DNA of 64,000 bases, taken from positions 62,001-126,000 of the forward strand of contig NZ_JAOVAM010000003.1 of the NCBI RefSeq assembly GCF_029850875.1. The letters run 5' to 3'. A program made the position numbers and the translations under genes. Origin of the DNA: Rothia similimucilaginosa. GTDB lineage: Bacteria > Actinomycetota > Actinomycetes > Actinomycetales > Micrococcaceae. Of this stretch, positions 1-8,469 are shown piece by piece; position 1 is the stretch's first letter, and each line of letters opens with the position of its first letter. The notes beneath the pieces were generated by a model. It did no database searches and was not told where the DNA came from. It saw only the letters and a list, made by a program, of their open reading frames with translations.

Positions 1-519
1 GAAAATATCAAGGTGGCGGCGCGCCATGTCGCTCTCGTTTTCACCTTCTGCCGGGTAGTAGCCGAAGCTCTCAAAACCGCGGATGACGGATTCGGGCGAA
101 CCTCGGGAGACACCCAGCTGCAATCGGCCCGCCGCAATGAGGTCTGCTGTAGCGGCAAGTTCCGCCATGTAGAGCGGGTTTTCGTAGCGCATATCAATGA
201 CGCCGGTGCCGAGCTCAATGCGTTCGGTCTTGGCCGCGATTGCAGAGAGTAGCGGGTAGGGAGTTGCCTGCTGTTGGTCGAAGTGGTGCACGCGGAAGAA
301 CGCGCCGTCCAGTCCGATATCTTCGCCACCTACGGCGAGGTCGATTGCCTGGTGCAGTGATTCTGCGGCGGAGGGTACACGGGAGCCGGGGACCTCAGCC
401 CAGTGGCCGAAGGAGAGGAAGCCGAGCTTCTTCTCGTCGCCGCGCTTAGGTTCGAGGTGGCTGATGCGAATGGATTCGTCGAGCTGCGGGTCGAGTTGCG
501 GAGTGCCGGGGTTGTTCAT
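1..519 (-). CDS. LLM-class flavin-dependent oxidoreductase, C-terminus cut by window edge
   Basis: The reverse strand reads 173 codons from an ATG at 519 straight off the left edge. The protein has the N-terminal half of a bacterial luciferase-like TIM-barrel monooxygenase: an early beta strand (KKLGFLSFGHWAEV), a segment ending in AFFRVHHFDQQQATPYPLL, then the typical IELGTGVIDMRYENP stretch, followed by LAATADLIAAGRLQLGVSRG. Members use FMN or F420 for oxidation of small organic molecules; the substrate cannot be told. The gene has its own promoter, overlapped by a perfect palindrome. The missing C-terminal half lies outside the window. Family call firm, function unknown. Confidence 0.85.
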   Translation of the reverse strand, partial: MNNPGTPQLDPQLDESIRISHLEPKRGDEKKLGFLSFGHWAEVPGSRVPSAAESLHQAIDLAVGGEDIGLDGAFFRVHHFDQQQATPYPLLSAIAAKTERIELGTGVIDMRYENPLYMAELAATADLIAAGRLQLGVSRGSPESVIRGFESFGYYPAEGENESDMARRHLDIF

Positions 520-568
520 AGTTTTTCCTTTGTGGGTTGCGCTCGGGCTTACGTAGTACCGGGCTGGT

Positions 569-603
569 GGTTTAAATTTAAACCCCAATACTTTACAAGT
601 CAA
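569..603 (-). promoter_or_regulatory. Sigma-70-type promoter with overlapping palindromic operator
   Basis: On the minus strand there is a -35 box TTGACT (598-603), a 17-bp spacer and a -10 box TAAATT (575-580), placing transcription start about 50 bases before the monooxygenase ATG. The -10 lies inside a perfect 16-bp palindrome, GGTTTAAATTTAAACC (569-584), and the spacer/-35 area has ACTT/AAGT inverted half-sites. A palindrome across the -10 suggests a repressor operator; the regulator is unknown. Confidence 0.6.
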
Positions 604-777
604 GTACTTATTGCGGAGTATTACGCACAGAGCAGCGCTCCCCTTCACCGCACGTATCACCCACCCCAAACCCAAAAAAGGGACACAGAAAAGCCCAGCA
701 GCACGAACACATCGCACCACCGGGCCCTTCCTAATCAACATCTAAAACTGCAACTATAACGACAGAAACAAACTGCC

Positions 778-1275
778 CTAGGAACGCTTCGCCAACGGAA
801 CCCACAGCTCCATACGGTAATCAGCCGCCTGCATATCGCCGCGACCGTACACCTCAAGACCACCCACCGGGCGGTACTGCGGATTCTTCGCGAAGAACGC
901 CTCCTCAAAGCTCGCAAAACCAGCCGGAATGGACTCCGAAATCGGGCCGGTCACCTCAACCACCGCATAGGTACTCGCAGGCAACTCCAACACGCCCAGA
1001 CCAAGCTTCACCGCGCTCGCCGGCTCCGACACCAGGAAGCCCGCTGTGTAGCGGACCTGCCCCTTCGGGTTCGGCTGAGTGCACACACCCAGGTACTGGG
1101 TCACATTCAGAACATCCAGCATCGCCGGGGACGCCTTCTGATTCAGCTCATCCCACAGCGAGGAGAAGTCGCCATCCAGGGGGAACACCTGCGAAACCCC
1201 GGCAACAATCAGCGCCGGGTGCTCCTCAATGCGAGGTTCAGAAATCTGAATCGCACCGCCCTTAGCGAATGCCAT
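778..1275 (-). CDS. GyrI-like small-molecule-binding domain protein
   Basis: A 165-residue protein resembling stand-alone GyrI-like (AraC effector-binding) domains: an early segment EPRIEEHPALIVAGVSQVFP, a middle GVCTQPNPKGQVRYTAGFLV, the short strand TYAVVEVTGP, and a C-terminal strand DYRMELWVPL. Such domains bind or hydrolyse small hydrophobic molecules or sit in stress responses. No DNA-binding part is present. Its ATG overlaps the TAA of the upstream trhO gene by one base (TAATG), so the two are translationally coupled. Function beyond ligand binding is not inferable. Confidence 0.7.
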   Translation of the reverse strand: MAFAKGGAIQISEPRIEEHPALIVAGVSQVFPLDGDFSSLWDELNQKASPAMLDVLNVTQYLGVCTQPNPKGQVRYTAGFLVSEPASAVKLGLGVLELPASTYAVVEVTGPISESIPAGFASFEEAFFAKNPQYRPVGGLEVYGRGDMQAADYRMELWVPLAKRS

Positions 1276-2186
1276 TAGGCATTCACCTCAGCTGATTCAC
1301 GGTCCACCGAGCACTCGGGCACACAGTGGCGCTTCGCGTCATCAGCTGCGCACTCGGGGCAGAGCAGAACCAGCTCACGACAAGAATCATTAGAGCAGTT
1401 CTCGAACTTATTAGATGGAGCGCCGCACTGTTCGCACTTGCCGATGGTGACGGTGTCCGGGGTGAACTCCATGTGCATACGCTTGTCGAAGACGTAGAGC
1501 GAGCCTTCCCAGAGTTCCTTATCGCCGTACTTCTCGCCGTAACGCACGATGCCGCCGTCAATCTGGTAGATCTCCTTGAAGCCGCGGTTCTTCATGAGCG
1601 CGGAGAGAATCTCGCAGCGAATACCACCGGTGCAGTAGGTGACGACCGGCTTGTCCTTAATGTGGTCGTACTTGCCGGACTCGATCTCGCGGATGAAGTC
1701 ATGGGTGGTGCGCACATCGGGAACGATAGCGTTCTTGAACTTGCCGATCTTCGCCTCGAACGCGTTACGGCCGTCGAAGAAGACCACGTCGTCGCCGCGC
1801 TCTTCAACAAGCTTGTTAACCTCTTCAGGCTTCAGGTGCACGCCGCCGCCAACGACACCGTTCTCGTCCACCTGCAGCTCGTCGGGAGCACCGAAAGCCA
1901 CAATCTCATCACGTGCCTTCACGGACAGGCGGGGGAAGTCTTCCGCGCCACCCTCGGACCACTTGAACTCCATGTTCTTGAAGCCGGGGTACTTACGGGT
2001 TTCCTTGGTGTACGCCTTGACCGCGTTGATTTCGCCGCCGAGGGTGCCGTTAATACCGTGCTTGGAAATGAGGATGCGCCCGCGCAGGCCGAGCTTCTCG
2101 CAGAGGGCACGCTGCCAGAGCATGACCGCCTGTGGGTCGGCGATGGGGGCGAACTGGTAATACAGAATAATCTTATTTTGAGCCAC
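1275..2186 (-). CDS. trhO: tRNA uridine(34) hydroxylase TrhO (YceA/rhodanese family)
   Basis: A 303-residue rhodanese-family protein. TrhO enzymes install 5-hydroxyuridine at the wobble position of tRNAs using O2. Visible are the YceA-type N-terminal domain (residues 1-100, with [17 protein letters not shown]), a rhodanese domain with DVRTTHDF and the active-site loop CTGGIRC (Cys185), and a C-terminal cysteine-rich zinc-like tail (CEQCGAP, CSNDSC, CPEC). Length is a little below the E. coli form. It starts with GTG at 2186; no ATG lies close by. It forms a two-gene unit with the GyrI-like gene. Family certain; the biochemical role is taken from known homologues. Confidence 0.88.
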   Translation of the reverse strand: MAQNKIILYYQFAPIADPQAVMLWQRALCEKLGLRGRILISKHGINGTLGGEINAVKAYTKETRKYPGFKNMEFKWSEGGAEDFPRLSVKARDEIVAFGAPDELQVDENGVVGGGVHLKPEEVNKLVEERGDDVVFFDGRNAFEAKIGKFKNAIVPDVRTTHDFIREIESGKYDHIKDKPVVTYCTGGIRCEILSALMKNRGFKEIYQIDGGIVRYGEKYGDKELWEGSLYVFDKRMHMEFTPDTVTIGKCEQCGAPSNKFENCSNDSCRELVLLCPECAADDAKRHCVPECSVDRESAEVNA

Positions 2187-2410
2187 GAAACTATTTTATC
2201 GTCATATACGCCTAAAGCATGCAGATTTTTTGATACATGCGCGCTGGCTACGGGGTCGGCAACACAAAAGCGGTACCGGGGCGGGGTTCGGGCTCAGAGT
2301 TAGGCTCGGGGTCGGGGCAGGAGCCGAGCGGATTCAGCGCCAGATTCCGAGCCGTCGTTCAGGGCAGTGCATGACCAGAGGCAGGTCGGGGTGTAGCCGG
2401 CCGCTCTACA

Positions 2411-5206
2411 ATGGAACCCATGCCGCACAGCACCCCTTCGCAGAGCACCAACCAGCAGCCCGAACAGCAGCCCACGCACCAGCCCGAGCAGGGGCATGCG
2501 GCGCGCCCAAAAACGCTCCGTTACCGTGAGCTGCCCACGAGTGCACAGCAGGTGCTGGCGCCCCTCCTGCCGGAGGCGGAACACACCGGAACCCTGCCCG
2601 AGCAGGTAACCCATATTCACACTATCGCCGCTAGGGAGGCGAGCTACGCACCGTGGCCGCAGTGGTTGCATCCGCGTGTGGTGGAGGCTTTTGAATCACT
2701 CGGCATTGCCGAGCCCTACGCCCACCAGGTGCAGGCAGCGAACGCTGCCCATGCCGGTCTCGATGCGGCGCTGGCGGCGAGTGCGGCGCGCTACGGCTGG
2801 CAGGCGGGGCGCATCGAAGCTGAGCGTATTGAGGGGTCGGCGAAGGCTCCGCACGCCGAAGACGCAAAAAGTGCAGGCAGCGGCGGACACGTGATTGTGG
2901 CGACGGGTACCGCCTCGGGCAAGACCCTGAGCTACCTGATGCCCACTCTGGATGCTATTTATCGCGCATTGTACGGTGAGCCGGTGAGCTCAACTTTCTC
3001 GTATTCTGGGGTGGAAAACCTTAATAATAGAGCGAATATTCTCTATATTTCGCCGGCGAAGGCACTCTCCGCCGACCAGCTCACCGCCCTCACTTCCTAC
3101 AACCTACCCGGACTCCACGCGGCAAGCTACGACGGGGACACCCCCATCGGCGAACGCCGCTGGATCCGCGAACACGCCAACTTCATTCTCACCACCCCGG
3201 ACATGCTCAACTACTCAATTCTGAGCAATCACCGGCAGTGGGCGTCCTTCCTGCGCGGACTGCGTTACGTGGTGCTTGACGAGGCGCACAGCTACCGCGG
3301 CGTTTTTGGTGCGCATATCGCCAACCTACTGCGCCGCCTGCGCCGCGTCTGCGCACTCTACCGCACCGTACCCGTGTTCTACGGCGCCTCCGCAACCAGT
3401 TCCAACCCGGTCGAGTCTTTCTCCAAGCTCATTGGCGTGCCACAGCAGGCGGTCACAGCCATTACCGAGTCCACCTCCGCACGCGGTAAAACCACCGTCG
3501 CGCTCTGGGAGCCTGAATTCATGCCACCCAAGGCGCACGATCAGCTCGCCAAGGATGCCCGCAGCACCCAGCAGCAGGCGGTCCAGTCGAAGGCCGAGCA
3601 GGAGGCGCCGCGCCGTGTCTCCCCCGTGGAGCAGGGCGCGCAAATGCTCACCGATCTGGTGCTTTCCCGCACCCGTTCCCTGGTTTTCGCCGGTTCGCGC
3701 CGCAGTGTAGAAAACCTCTCACAGAAGACCCAACGCTACCTCGACGAGGTGGAGGCGGGCCTCGCCCACCGCGTCGCTGCATACCGCGCCGGATACACCC
3801 CCGAAGAGCGCCGCGAACTCGAACGCAAACTCCGCAACGGCGAACTGCTCGGCTTGGCCAGCACCTCCGCACTGGAGCTGGGCATTGACATCTCCGGACT
3901 GGACGCCGTACTCGTGGCGGGCTGGCCGGGCACCCGCGCCTCCTTCATGCAGCGCGTGGGCCGCGCGGGTCGAAGCGGTCAGGACGCGCTCGCCGTGCTC
4001 ATTGCCGACGACAACCCGCTCGACACCTACCTGGTGCACCACCCGGAGGCAATTTTCGGGCAGGAGGTTGAGGCAACCGTTTTCGATCCGACGAACCCGT
4101 ACGTGCTCTCCCCGCAACTGTGCGCCGCCGCGCAGGAGGCACCCATCCGCGCCGAAGAGCTGTCCCTCTTCGGGCCGCACACCGCCGCCCTGCTTGATCG
4201 ACTGGTACAGCAGGGGTACCTGCGTCGCCGCCCGGACGGCTGGTACTGGACGCACGCCGAATCAGCCGCTGACCTGGTCGATATCCGCGGCACCGGCGGC
4301 GGACCCTACCAGCTCATCGACACCGAAGACGGCACCGTGGTTGGCACCATGGACGCCGCACACGCCATGAGTCAGGGGCACCCGGGCGCAATCTACATTC
4401 ACCAAAGCGCGCAATACGTGGTCGAGTCCCTCAGCGAGGGCGAGCGCGTGATTCTGCTCAGCCGCGTCTGCCCGGACTACTACACGCGCGCCATTGAGAG
4501 CACCGAGGTGCGTATTCTGGCAGAGCGTGCGCGGGTTAGTTACGGTACGCAAAATGTTGGGAAAGCGGTTCCCGGCGAACCTGCTCCCGGTGATCCCACT
4601 CCTGGAGAGCATATTCCCGAAATCTCTATCCCCGAGATTGACACGCAGCAGCTCGCCCCGCTCACCATGCACCGCGGGCAGGTTCAGGTCACCGACCAGG
4701 TCACCGGCTACCGGCGATTCTCCGTCTACGGCGGCGAATACCTGGGTGAAGAGGCACAACCCATGCCACCGGAAGTACTCATGACCGAGGCGGTCTGGTT
4801 CACCTTCGAGCCCAGCTATCTGTTCGGCGCGGGCGTGACCGAAGAGGACGGCCCCGGCACCCTGCACGCCGCCGAGCACGCCGCCATCGGACTGCTGCCG
4901 CTTATCGCCACCAGCGACCGCTGGGACTTGGGCGGACTCTCCACGCTGCTTCACGTGGACACCGGCAGGCCCACCATTTTCGTTTACGATGCTGCACCCG
5001 GCGGCGCGGGCATTAGCGAGCGCGGCTTCAACGCGGTTGCGCAGTGGCTGAGCGCAACCCTCGAAGCGATTGAAAGCTGCGGATGCGAAAACGGCTGCCC
5101 TTCCTGCGTGCACTCGCCCAAATGCGGCAACCGCAACGAGCCGCTCAGCAAGCACGGCGCACGGGCGCTACTGACGGCGATGCTGCAGAGCATTGTGGAG
5201 GCGTAG
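2411..5206 (+). CDS. DEAD/DEAH-box helicase, MrfA/YprA type (helicase/secretion-neighbourhood family)
   Basis: A 931-residue superfamily 2 helicase. The first RecA domain has a Q-motif region (YAHQVQAANAAH), motif I VATGTASGKT, DEAH box LDEAHSYRG and GASATSSNP; the second has ASTSALELGIDI and motif VI QRVGRAGRSG. The C-terminus holds the DUF1998/MZB zinc-like cluster with cysteines spaced CGCENGCPSC-VHSPKC. MrfA-type helicases unwind DNA 3'-5' and act in mitomycin lesion repair in Bacillus. It is convergent with the Tad operon that follows, the same pairing that in many actinobacteria names the family. An extra proline-rich loop (about residues 717-740) interrupts the C-terminal region. Confidence 0.9.
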   Translation: MEPMPHSTPSQSTNQQPEQQPTHQPEQGHAARPKTLRYRELPTSAQQVLAPLLPEAEHTGTLPEQVTHIHTIAAREASYAPWPQWLHPRVVEAFESLGIAEPYAHQVQAANAAHAGLDAALAASAARYGWQAGRIEAERIEGSAKAPHAEDAKSAGSGGHVIVATGTASGKTLSYLMPTLDAIYRALYGEPVSSTFSYSGVENLNNRANILYISPAKALSADQLTALTSYNLPGLHAASYDGDTPIGERRWIREHANFILTTPDMLNYSILSNHRQWASFLRGLRYVVLDEAHSYRGVFGAHIANLLRRLRRVCALYRTVPVFYGASATSSNPVESFSKLIGVPQQAVTAITESTSARGKTTVALWEPEFMPPKAHDQLAKDARSTQQQAVQSKAEQEAPRRVSPVEQGAQMLTDLVLSRTRSLVFAGSRRSVENLSQKTQRYLDEVEAGLAHRVAAYRAGYTPEERRELERKLRNGELLGLASTSALELGIDISGLDAVLVAGWPGTRASFMQRVGRAGRSGQDALAVLIADDNPLDTYLVHHPEAIFGQEVEATVFDPTNPYVLSPQLCAAAQEAPIRAEELSLFGPHTAALLDRLVQQGYLRRRPDGWYWTHAESAADLVDIRGTGGGPYQLIDTEDGTVVGTMDAAHAMSQGHPGAIYIHQSAQYVVESLSEGERVILLSRVCPDYYTRAIESTEVRILAERARVSYGTQNVGKAVPGEPAPGDPTPGEHIPEISIPEIDTQQLAPLTMHRGQVQVTDQVTGYRRFSVYGGEYLGEEAQPMPPEVLMTEAVWFTFEPSYLFGAGVTEEDGPGTLHAAEHAAIGLLPLIATSDRWDLGGLSTLLHVDTGRPTIFVYDAAPGGAGISERGFNAVAQWLSATLEAIESCGCENGCPSCVHSPKCGNRNEPLSKHGARALLTAMLQSIVEA

Positions 5207-5263
5207 GTTACTGCAGGAGGCGTAGGCGTACTGGGATGACAACTACCGATGAGCGTAAATAGC

Positions 5264-5821
5264 CTAGTCGGCTATGCTTTCTGGCGCAGGCGGGTTTTCT
5301 GACTCGGGAGGTTCGGGGGCTGAGTTCTGCTCAGCTTCCAGCTCTTCCTCCAGATCGGCAACCTCCGCAGAACTCAGCTCCTCCGTGCTCCCCGTCGCGT
5401 GTTCTTCTTCGGGGCGCCCTTCTTCGATGTACTCAGCCCCGGCGCGGGCACGCACCCTCGCCGGACCCAGCGTGCCCATGGGGCCTGCAACCGGGACGAC
5501 GACCGTCACCTCCACCGTTTCGGGGCGATCCGGAAAAGTGCAGGATTCCAACTGCGCGCCGTAGCGTTCGGCAAGATTCGCAGCAACCGCACACGGGTCC
5601 CCCTCAGTGAGCCCGCGGTAGGCGTCCGCTGCCGCAAGCGCACTCAAATCAGCGGCTGCGGACGCCCTGCGGTTCGCGGACGCCACCCCGATGAGCCCGG
5701 CAATCACCACGGTCAGAACCAGTAGCGCGGCAATAATGGTGAGGGCGAGGACGGTGCCGCTACCCTCTTCGGTGTGTTCTTCCGCGTACCGGGCAAGGAC
5801 CGAGCTTTTATTCACCATCAT
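5264..5821 (-). CDS. TadE-like secreted/membrane protein (Rv3654c-type), last gene of Tad operon
   Basis: About 185 residues. An N-terminal stretch (EEGSGTVLALTIIAALLVLTV, split by one TM helix) is followed by SANRRASAAADLSALAAADA, the hallmark of TadE/TadG-type pilus-assembly minor pilins in the actinobacterial helicase/secretion neighbourhood. The C-terminus is acidic and proline-rich (PEPPESENPPAPE). I chose the ATG at 5821 (a second follows at 5818) because it overlaps the upstream gene's end; the longer frame would need a TTG at 5857. Likely anchored in the membrane with the bulk outside, part of the Tad pilus or its assembly platform. Confidence 0.75.
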   Translation of the reverse strand: MMVNKSSVLARYAEEHTEEGSGTVLALTIIAALLVLTVVIAGLIGVASANRRASAAADLSALAAADAYRGLTEGDPCAVAANLAERYGAQLESCTFPDRPETVEVTVVVPVAGPMGTLGPARVRARAGAEYIEEGRPEEEHATGSTEELSSAEVADLEEELEAEQNSAPEPPESENPPAPESIAD

Positions 5822-6320
5822 CGCCGGTACTTTCTTCGCTGCTGGCGCCACCTTCAACGCGGGCGTGGGCGTCCGCCCGCAGTACCCAGCCGGTTGCTGA
5901 CCCGATCAAGCCGGGGGCGGGGCGGCTCACCTGCACGTGCACTTCTCGGACTCGACCCACATCCGTGGCGACCACACCATCAGAAGCGGCAGCATCAGGA
6001 GAAACGGAAATCTGCACCCTCTGCGCGGGGTCGACGCGACTGACGGCGGAGCGAATCTGCGCCTCGGAATCTCCGCGGGCGGCAGCTCGTGCAGCCGTTC
6101 GCGCGGACTCCTCTACCTTGATCTGCGCAACACCCGTGGAGGCGGCACCCAGGCAGAGGGCGAGCACCACCGTCACGGCGGGTAGGGCGACCGCAAATTC
6201 GGCGGTAATCACGCCCTCTTCTGCGGGGCTCTTACGCGGGGTCGAGGGTGCCGGTTCCGCCCCGGCTTTCCCCGCGGAGCAGGTGCGCCACAAAGCACCC
6301 AAATTCACATGATCGTTCAT
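5808..6320 (-). CDS. TadE family pilus-assembly protein (Rv3655c-type)
   Basis: A 170-residue protein with the TadE signature: SPAEEGVITAEFAVALPAV followed by a hydrophobic helix (VTVVLALCLGAAS, about residues 45-68), then a soluble domain with the usual KVEESARTAARAAARGD segment. TadE-like pseudopilins have a class III leader cleaved after G before E; EEGVITAEF fits that pattern (leader G then V..E). Start ATG at 6320 has a strong ribosome site GGGAGG nine bases upstream. It overlaps the next gene by 14 bases, so translation is coupled. A long, variable cytoplasmic N-terminus of about 35 residues precedes the signal. Confidence 0.8.
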   Translation of the reverse strand: MNDHVNLGALWRTCSAGKAGAEPAPSTPRKSPAEEGVITAEFAVALPAVTVVLALCLGAASTGVAQIKVEESARTAARAAARGDSEAQIRSAVSRVDPAQRVQISVSPDAAASDGVVATDVGRVREVHVQVSRPAPGLIGSATGWVLRADAHARVEGGASSEESTGDDGE

Positions 6321-6401
6321 TCTTTATTCCTCCCTTCTGACTTGATTTTCCAAAGAACCTAGCATCTAGGGCAAAACCCTACGGAGGGTTTTCTGATACC
6401 C

Positions 6402-7013
6402 CTAGAACAGTCCCGTATTGCCCGCAATCGACAGGGCGTTACGCACAATATCCAGGAGCATGGAACGCACCTCATCTGACTTGAGAATCAGCACCAGCAG
6501 ACCCGCAAAACCGACCGCCGCAAGCATCACAATGCCGTACTCTGCTGTGGAGGCACCTTCCTCAGGATCCCCCGTCGGGGCGTACTCTTCGAGCACTTTG
6601 TCGCCGCTCCCAGCGGGTACATGTTCGGCGCAGCCGGGCGCGTGCTCACCCAGACTGCGGCAGGTGGCGCCACATTCGTCCAGGGTGCAGCCCTCGGCGA
6701 GCGCGCGGGCAATAGTCAGCGCCTGCTCGGGGTTCAGGTTGTTCGTGTTCATATCAATCTCCATTTCGTGAGGGTCAATCTTAGGGCCGGTGTGGTTCAG
6801 CTCAGCATCGCTAAAAAGCTCAGGGCATTCTTCGCGCAGCTGCTTCATGGTGGTTGCGATGGCAATGGACAGCGGTACGGGACCCAGAATGGTCTGCGTT
6901 TCTGCATCGGGTACGGCGGGCTGAATTTCAGACGGAGCGCCGACCGGAGTATTTACCGGAGCGCCGACAGTGTGCAGGTCGTGGCGGATTGCTTCGCAGA
7001 GGGTGTTCGTCAT
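6402..7013 (-). CDS. DUF4244 Flp-pilin-like protein with long N-terminal extension
   Basis: The C-terminal 45 residues carry the DUF4244 core: GASTAEYGIVMLAAVGF and a hydrophobic helix, then KSDEVRSMLLDIVRNAL. In this position of the operon DUF4244 is the likely major Flp-type pilin. Family members I know are about 60-110 residues; here the ATG at 7013, with ribosome site GAAAGGAA, gives 203 residues. The roughly 155-residue extension is acidic, with cysteines (EECPEL, EGCTLDECGATC, PGC). A second in-frame ATG at 6752 also has a well-placed GGAG and would give a 116-residue form. Which start is used is open. Confidence 0.7.
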   Translation of the reverse strand: MTNTLCEAIRHDLHTVGAPVNTPVGAPSEIQPAVPDAETQTILGPVPLSIAIATTMKQLREECPELFSDAELNHTGPKIDPHEMEIDMNTNNLNPEQALTIARALAEGCTLDECGATCRSLGEHAPGCAEHVPAGSGDKVLEEYAPTGDPEEGASTAEYGIVMLAAVGFAGLLVLILKSDEVRSMLLDIVRNALSIAGNTGLF

Positions 7014-7142
7014 TGGTTTTCCTTTCGTTACGCCCTGAATATTCGGGGCGGGGCGGGTGCTCATCCGCGTTGACGGCAGATGGGCGAGGGTCTAAACTTT
7101 TGGGCATTTCAGCTAGCCAACAGCGCTTATACGCATGGTTCT

Positions 7143-8429
7143 TTAGCCGGTCAGCGTGGGCAGTAGCGAAATGAGGATGGGCACAATGCCCAAGCAAATA
7201 AAGGCGGGCAGCGAACACAGCCCGAGGGGCACCACGAGCGCTACTGAGAGCTTTCCGGCGGCGCGTTCTGCCGCACGGCGCTCGCTGAGGCGGTGCGCAT
7301 CAGCAAGGGAGAGCAGCAGCGCCGTGCTGGGTGCACCACCCGTGTAGGCGGGGGCAAGCGCATCCCGCAGCTCGCCGAAGGTTCCCGCGGCGGAGCCTGA
7401 CCAGGCACTCCCCCAGCCGCTGCCCATCTGTAGGCGCTGGCAGACCGTGTGCAGAGGTCGACTATTGAGTGCCTCGGCAAGGGTGCCCAGGGCGGCAAGC
7501 GGCGCAAGCCCAGCTCGCAACTGCGCGGCAAGTAGCTCCAGCACGAGAGCGGTATCAATGGGCACGGCACCGGCTGGTGAGGCAAGCTTTTCCGTCTCAG
7601 ATTCAGCATTCGCTGTCCGCACACTCTCCACCTCCGCCCGATGCACCAGCGCGGCGGTCCAGCGGCGCCCGGCGAAGGCGAGCCCCAGCCCGAGCAAACC
7701 GGTGAGCACCCCGAGAATGGAGCCGGTCAGCACGCCCACGGGGTCACTTCCGATGAGCACACCCAACCCCAGGCCGAGCAACGGTAGCCAGGAGAGGATC
7801 CTGCCGGTGGCACGCGGCGCGGCGAGAGCGCTCTGTCGCCCCAGGAGCGCATCAATGCGTTCTTCGGCGTGTTCGGCGGCACGTTCCAGGCTCGTGGCGA
7901 GCGGCGCGCCGGCGCTCTCGCTCATACGCAGGCTCAGTTGCAGGTCATGCAGGCGTTCGCGGCTGTGCGGGCGCATCCGGCTGCTGTTTTCGAGTAGCTG
8001 GGCGCAGGCGAGGTGTGCGGGTGCGCCCCAGGAGGCAAGTGCGGCAAGCGTCTGCGTGAAACGGCGGATATCTTCGGCACAGCGCTTATGCTCGTAGTCT
8101 TCGAAAGAGAGACCTCGTACCCGTCGAGTCTGGGCGCTTTTCCTGGCACTTTTCCGGGCACTTTTCCGGACGGTTGTTTTCTTCGCGTGCGTTTTCCCTG
8201 CATCCGGCACCGGTTCATTCTGTCCGAACTGCGCAAACTGTCCGGAGCCCGGGTTGGCGTGCACCGCTTCCTGCAGGGGAATACCGGCGCGTAGGTTCAG
8301 TGCGAGGGTGCGTAGCATGAGCGGCCACATGCGCATTTCCTCGGCGCTGGCTGGCCCAGCTAGGCGCTCAGCCCAGCGCTCAGCCCAGCGTTCGCGAAGG
8401 CTTCCGTTACTCTTCTCGTTCTGCTTCAT
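7143..8429 (-). CDS. Type II secretion F-domain membrane protein (TadB/TadC-like, single gene)
   Basis: A 428-residue polytopic protein. The N-terminal part (LRTLALNLRAGIPLQEAV ... ERLHDLQLSLRMSESAGAPLATSLERAAEHAEERI) has the helical repeat of T2SSF domains; two TM helices follow near residues 225-265; a second such repeat (ALVLELLAAQLRAGLAPLAALGTLAEAL) and two C-terminal TM helices complete it. These inner-membrane proteins form the platform on which the Tad ATPase acts. Mycobacteria split this into two genes (Rv3657c, Rv3658c); here one gene seems to cover both. A lysine-rich KSAR triple repeat near residue 90 is local. ATG at 8429 has GGAGG six bases upstream. Confidence 0.8.
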   Translation of the reverse strand: MKQNEKSNGSLRERWAERWAERLAGPASAEEMRMWPLMLRTLALNLRAGIPLQEAVHANPGSGQFAQFGQNEPVPDAGKTHAKKTTVRKSARKSARKSAQTRRVRGLSFEDYEHKRCAEDIRRFTQTLAALASWGAPAHLACAQLLENSSRMRPHSRERLHDLQLSLRMSESAGAPLATSLERAAEHAEERIDALLGRQSALAAPRATGRILSWLPLLGLGLGVLIGSDPVGVLTGSILGVLTGLLGLGLAFAGRRWTAALVHRAEVESVRTANAESETEKLASPAGAVPIDTALVLELLAAQLRAGLAPLAALGTLAEALNSRPLHTVCQRLQMGSGWGSAWSGSAAGTFGELRDALAPAYTGGAPSTALLLSLADAHRLSERRAAERAAGKLSVALVVPLGLCSLPAFICLGIVPILISLLPTLTG

Positions 8430-8469
8430 TGCTTCCTCCTTTCACATTTTTTGTTTCCCCTTTACGGAG

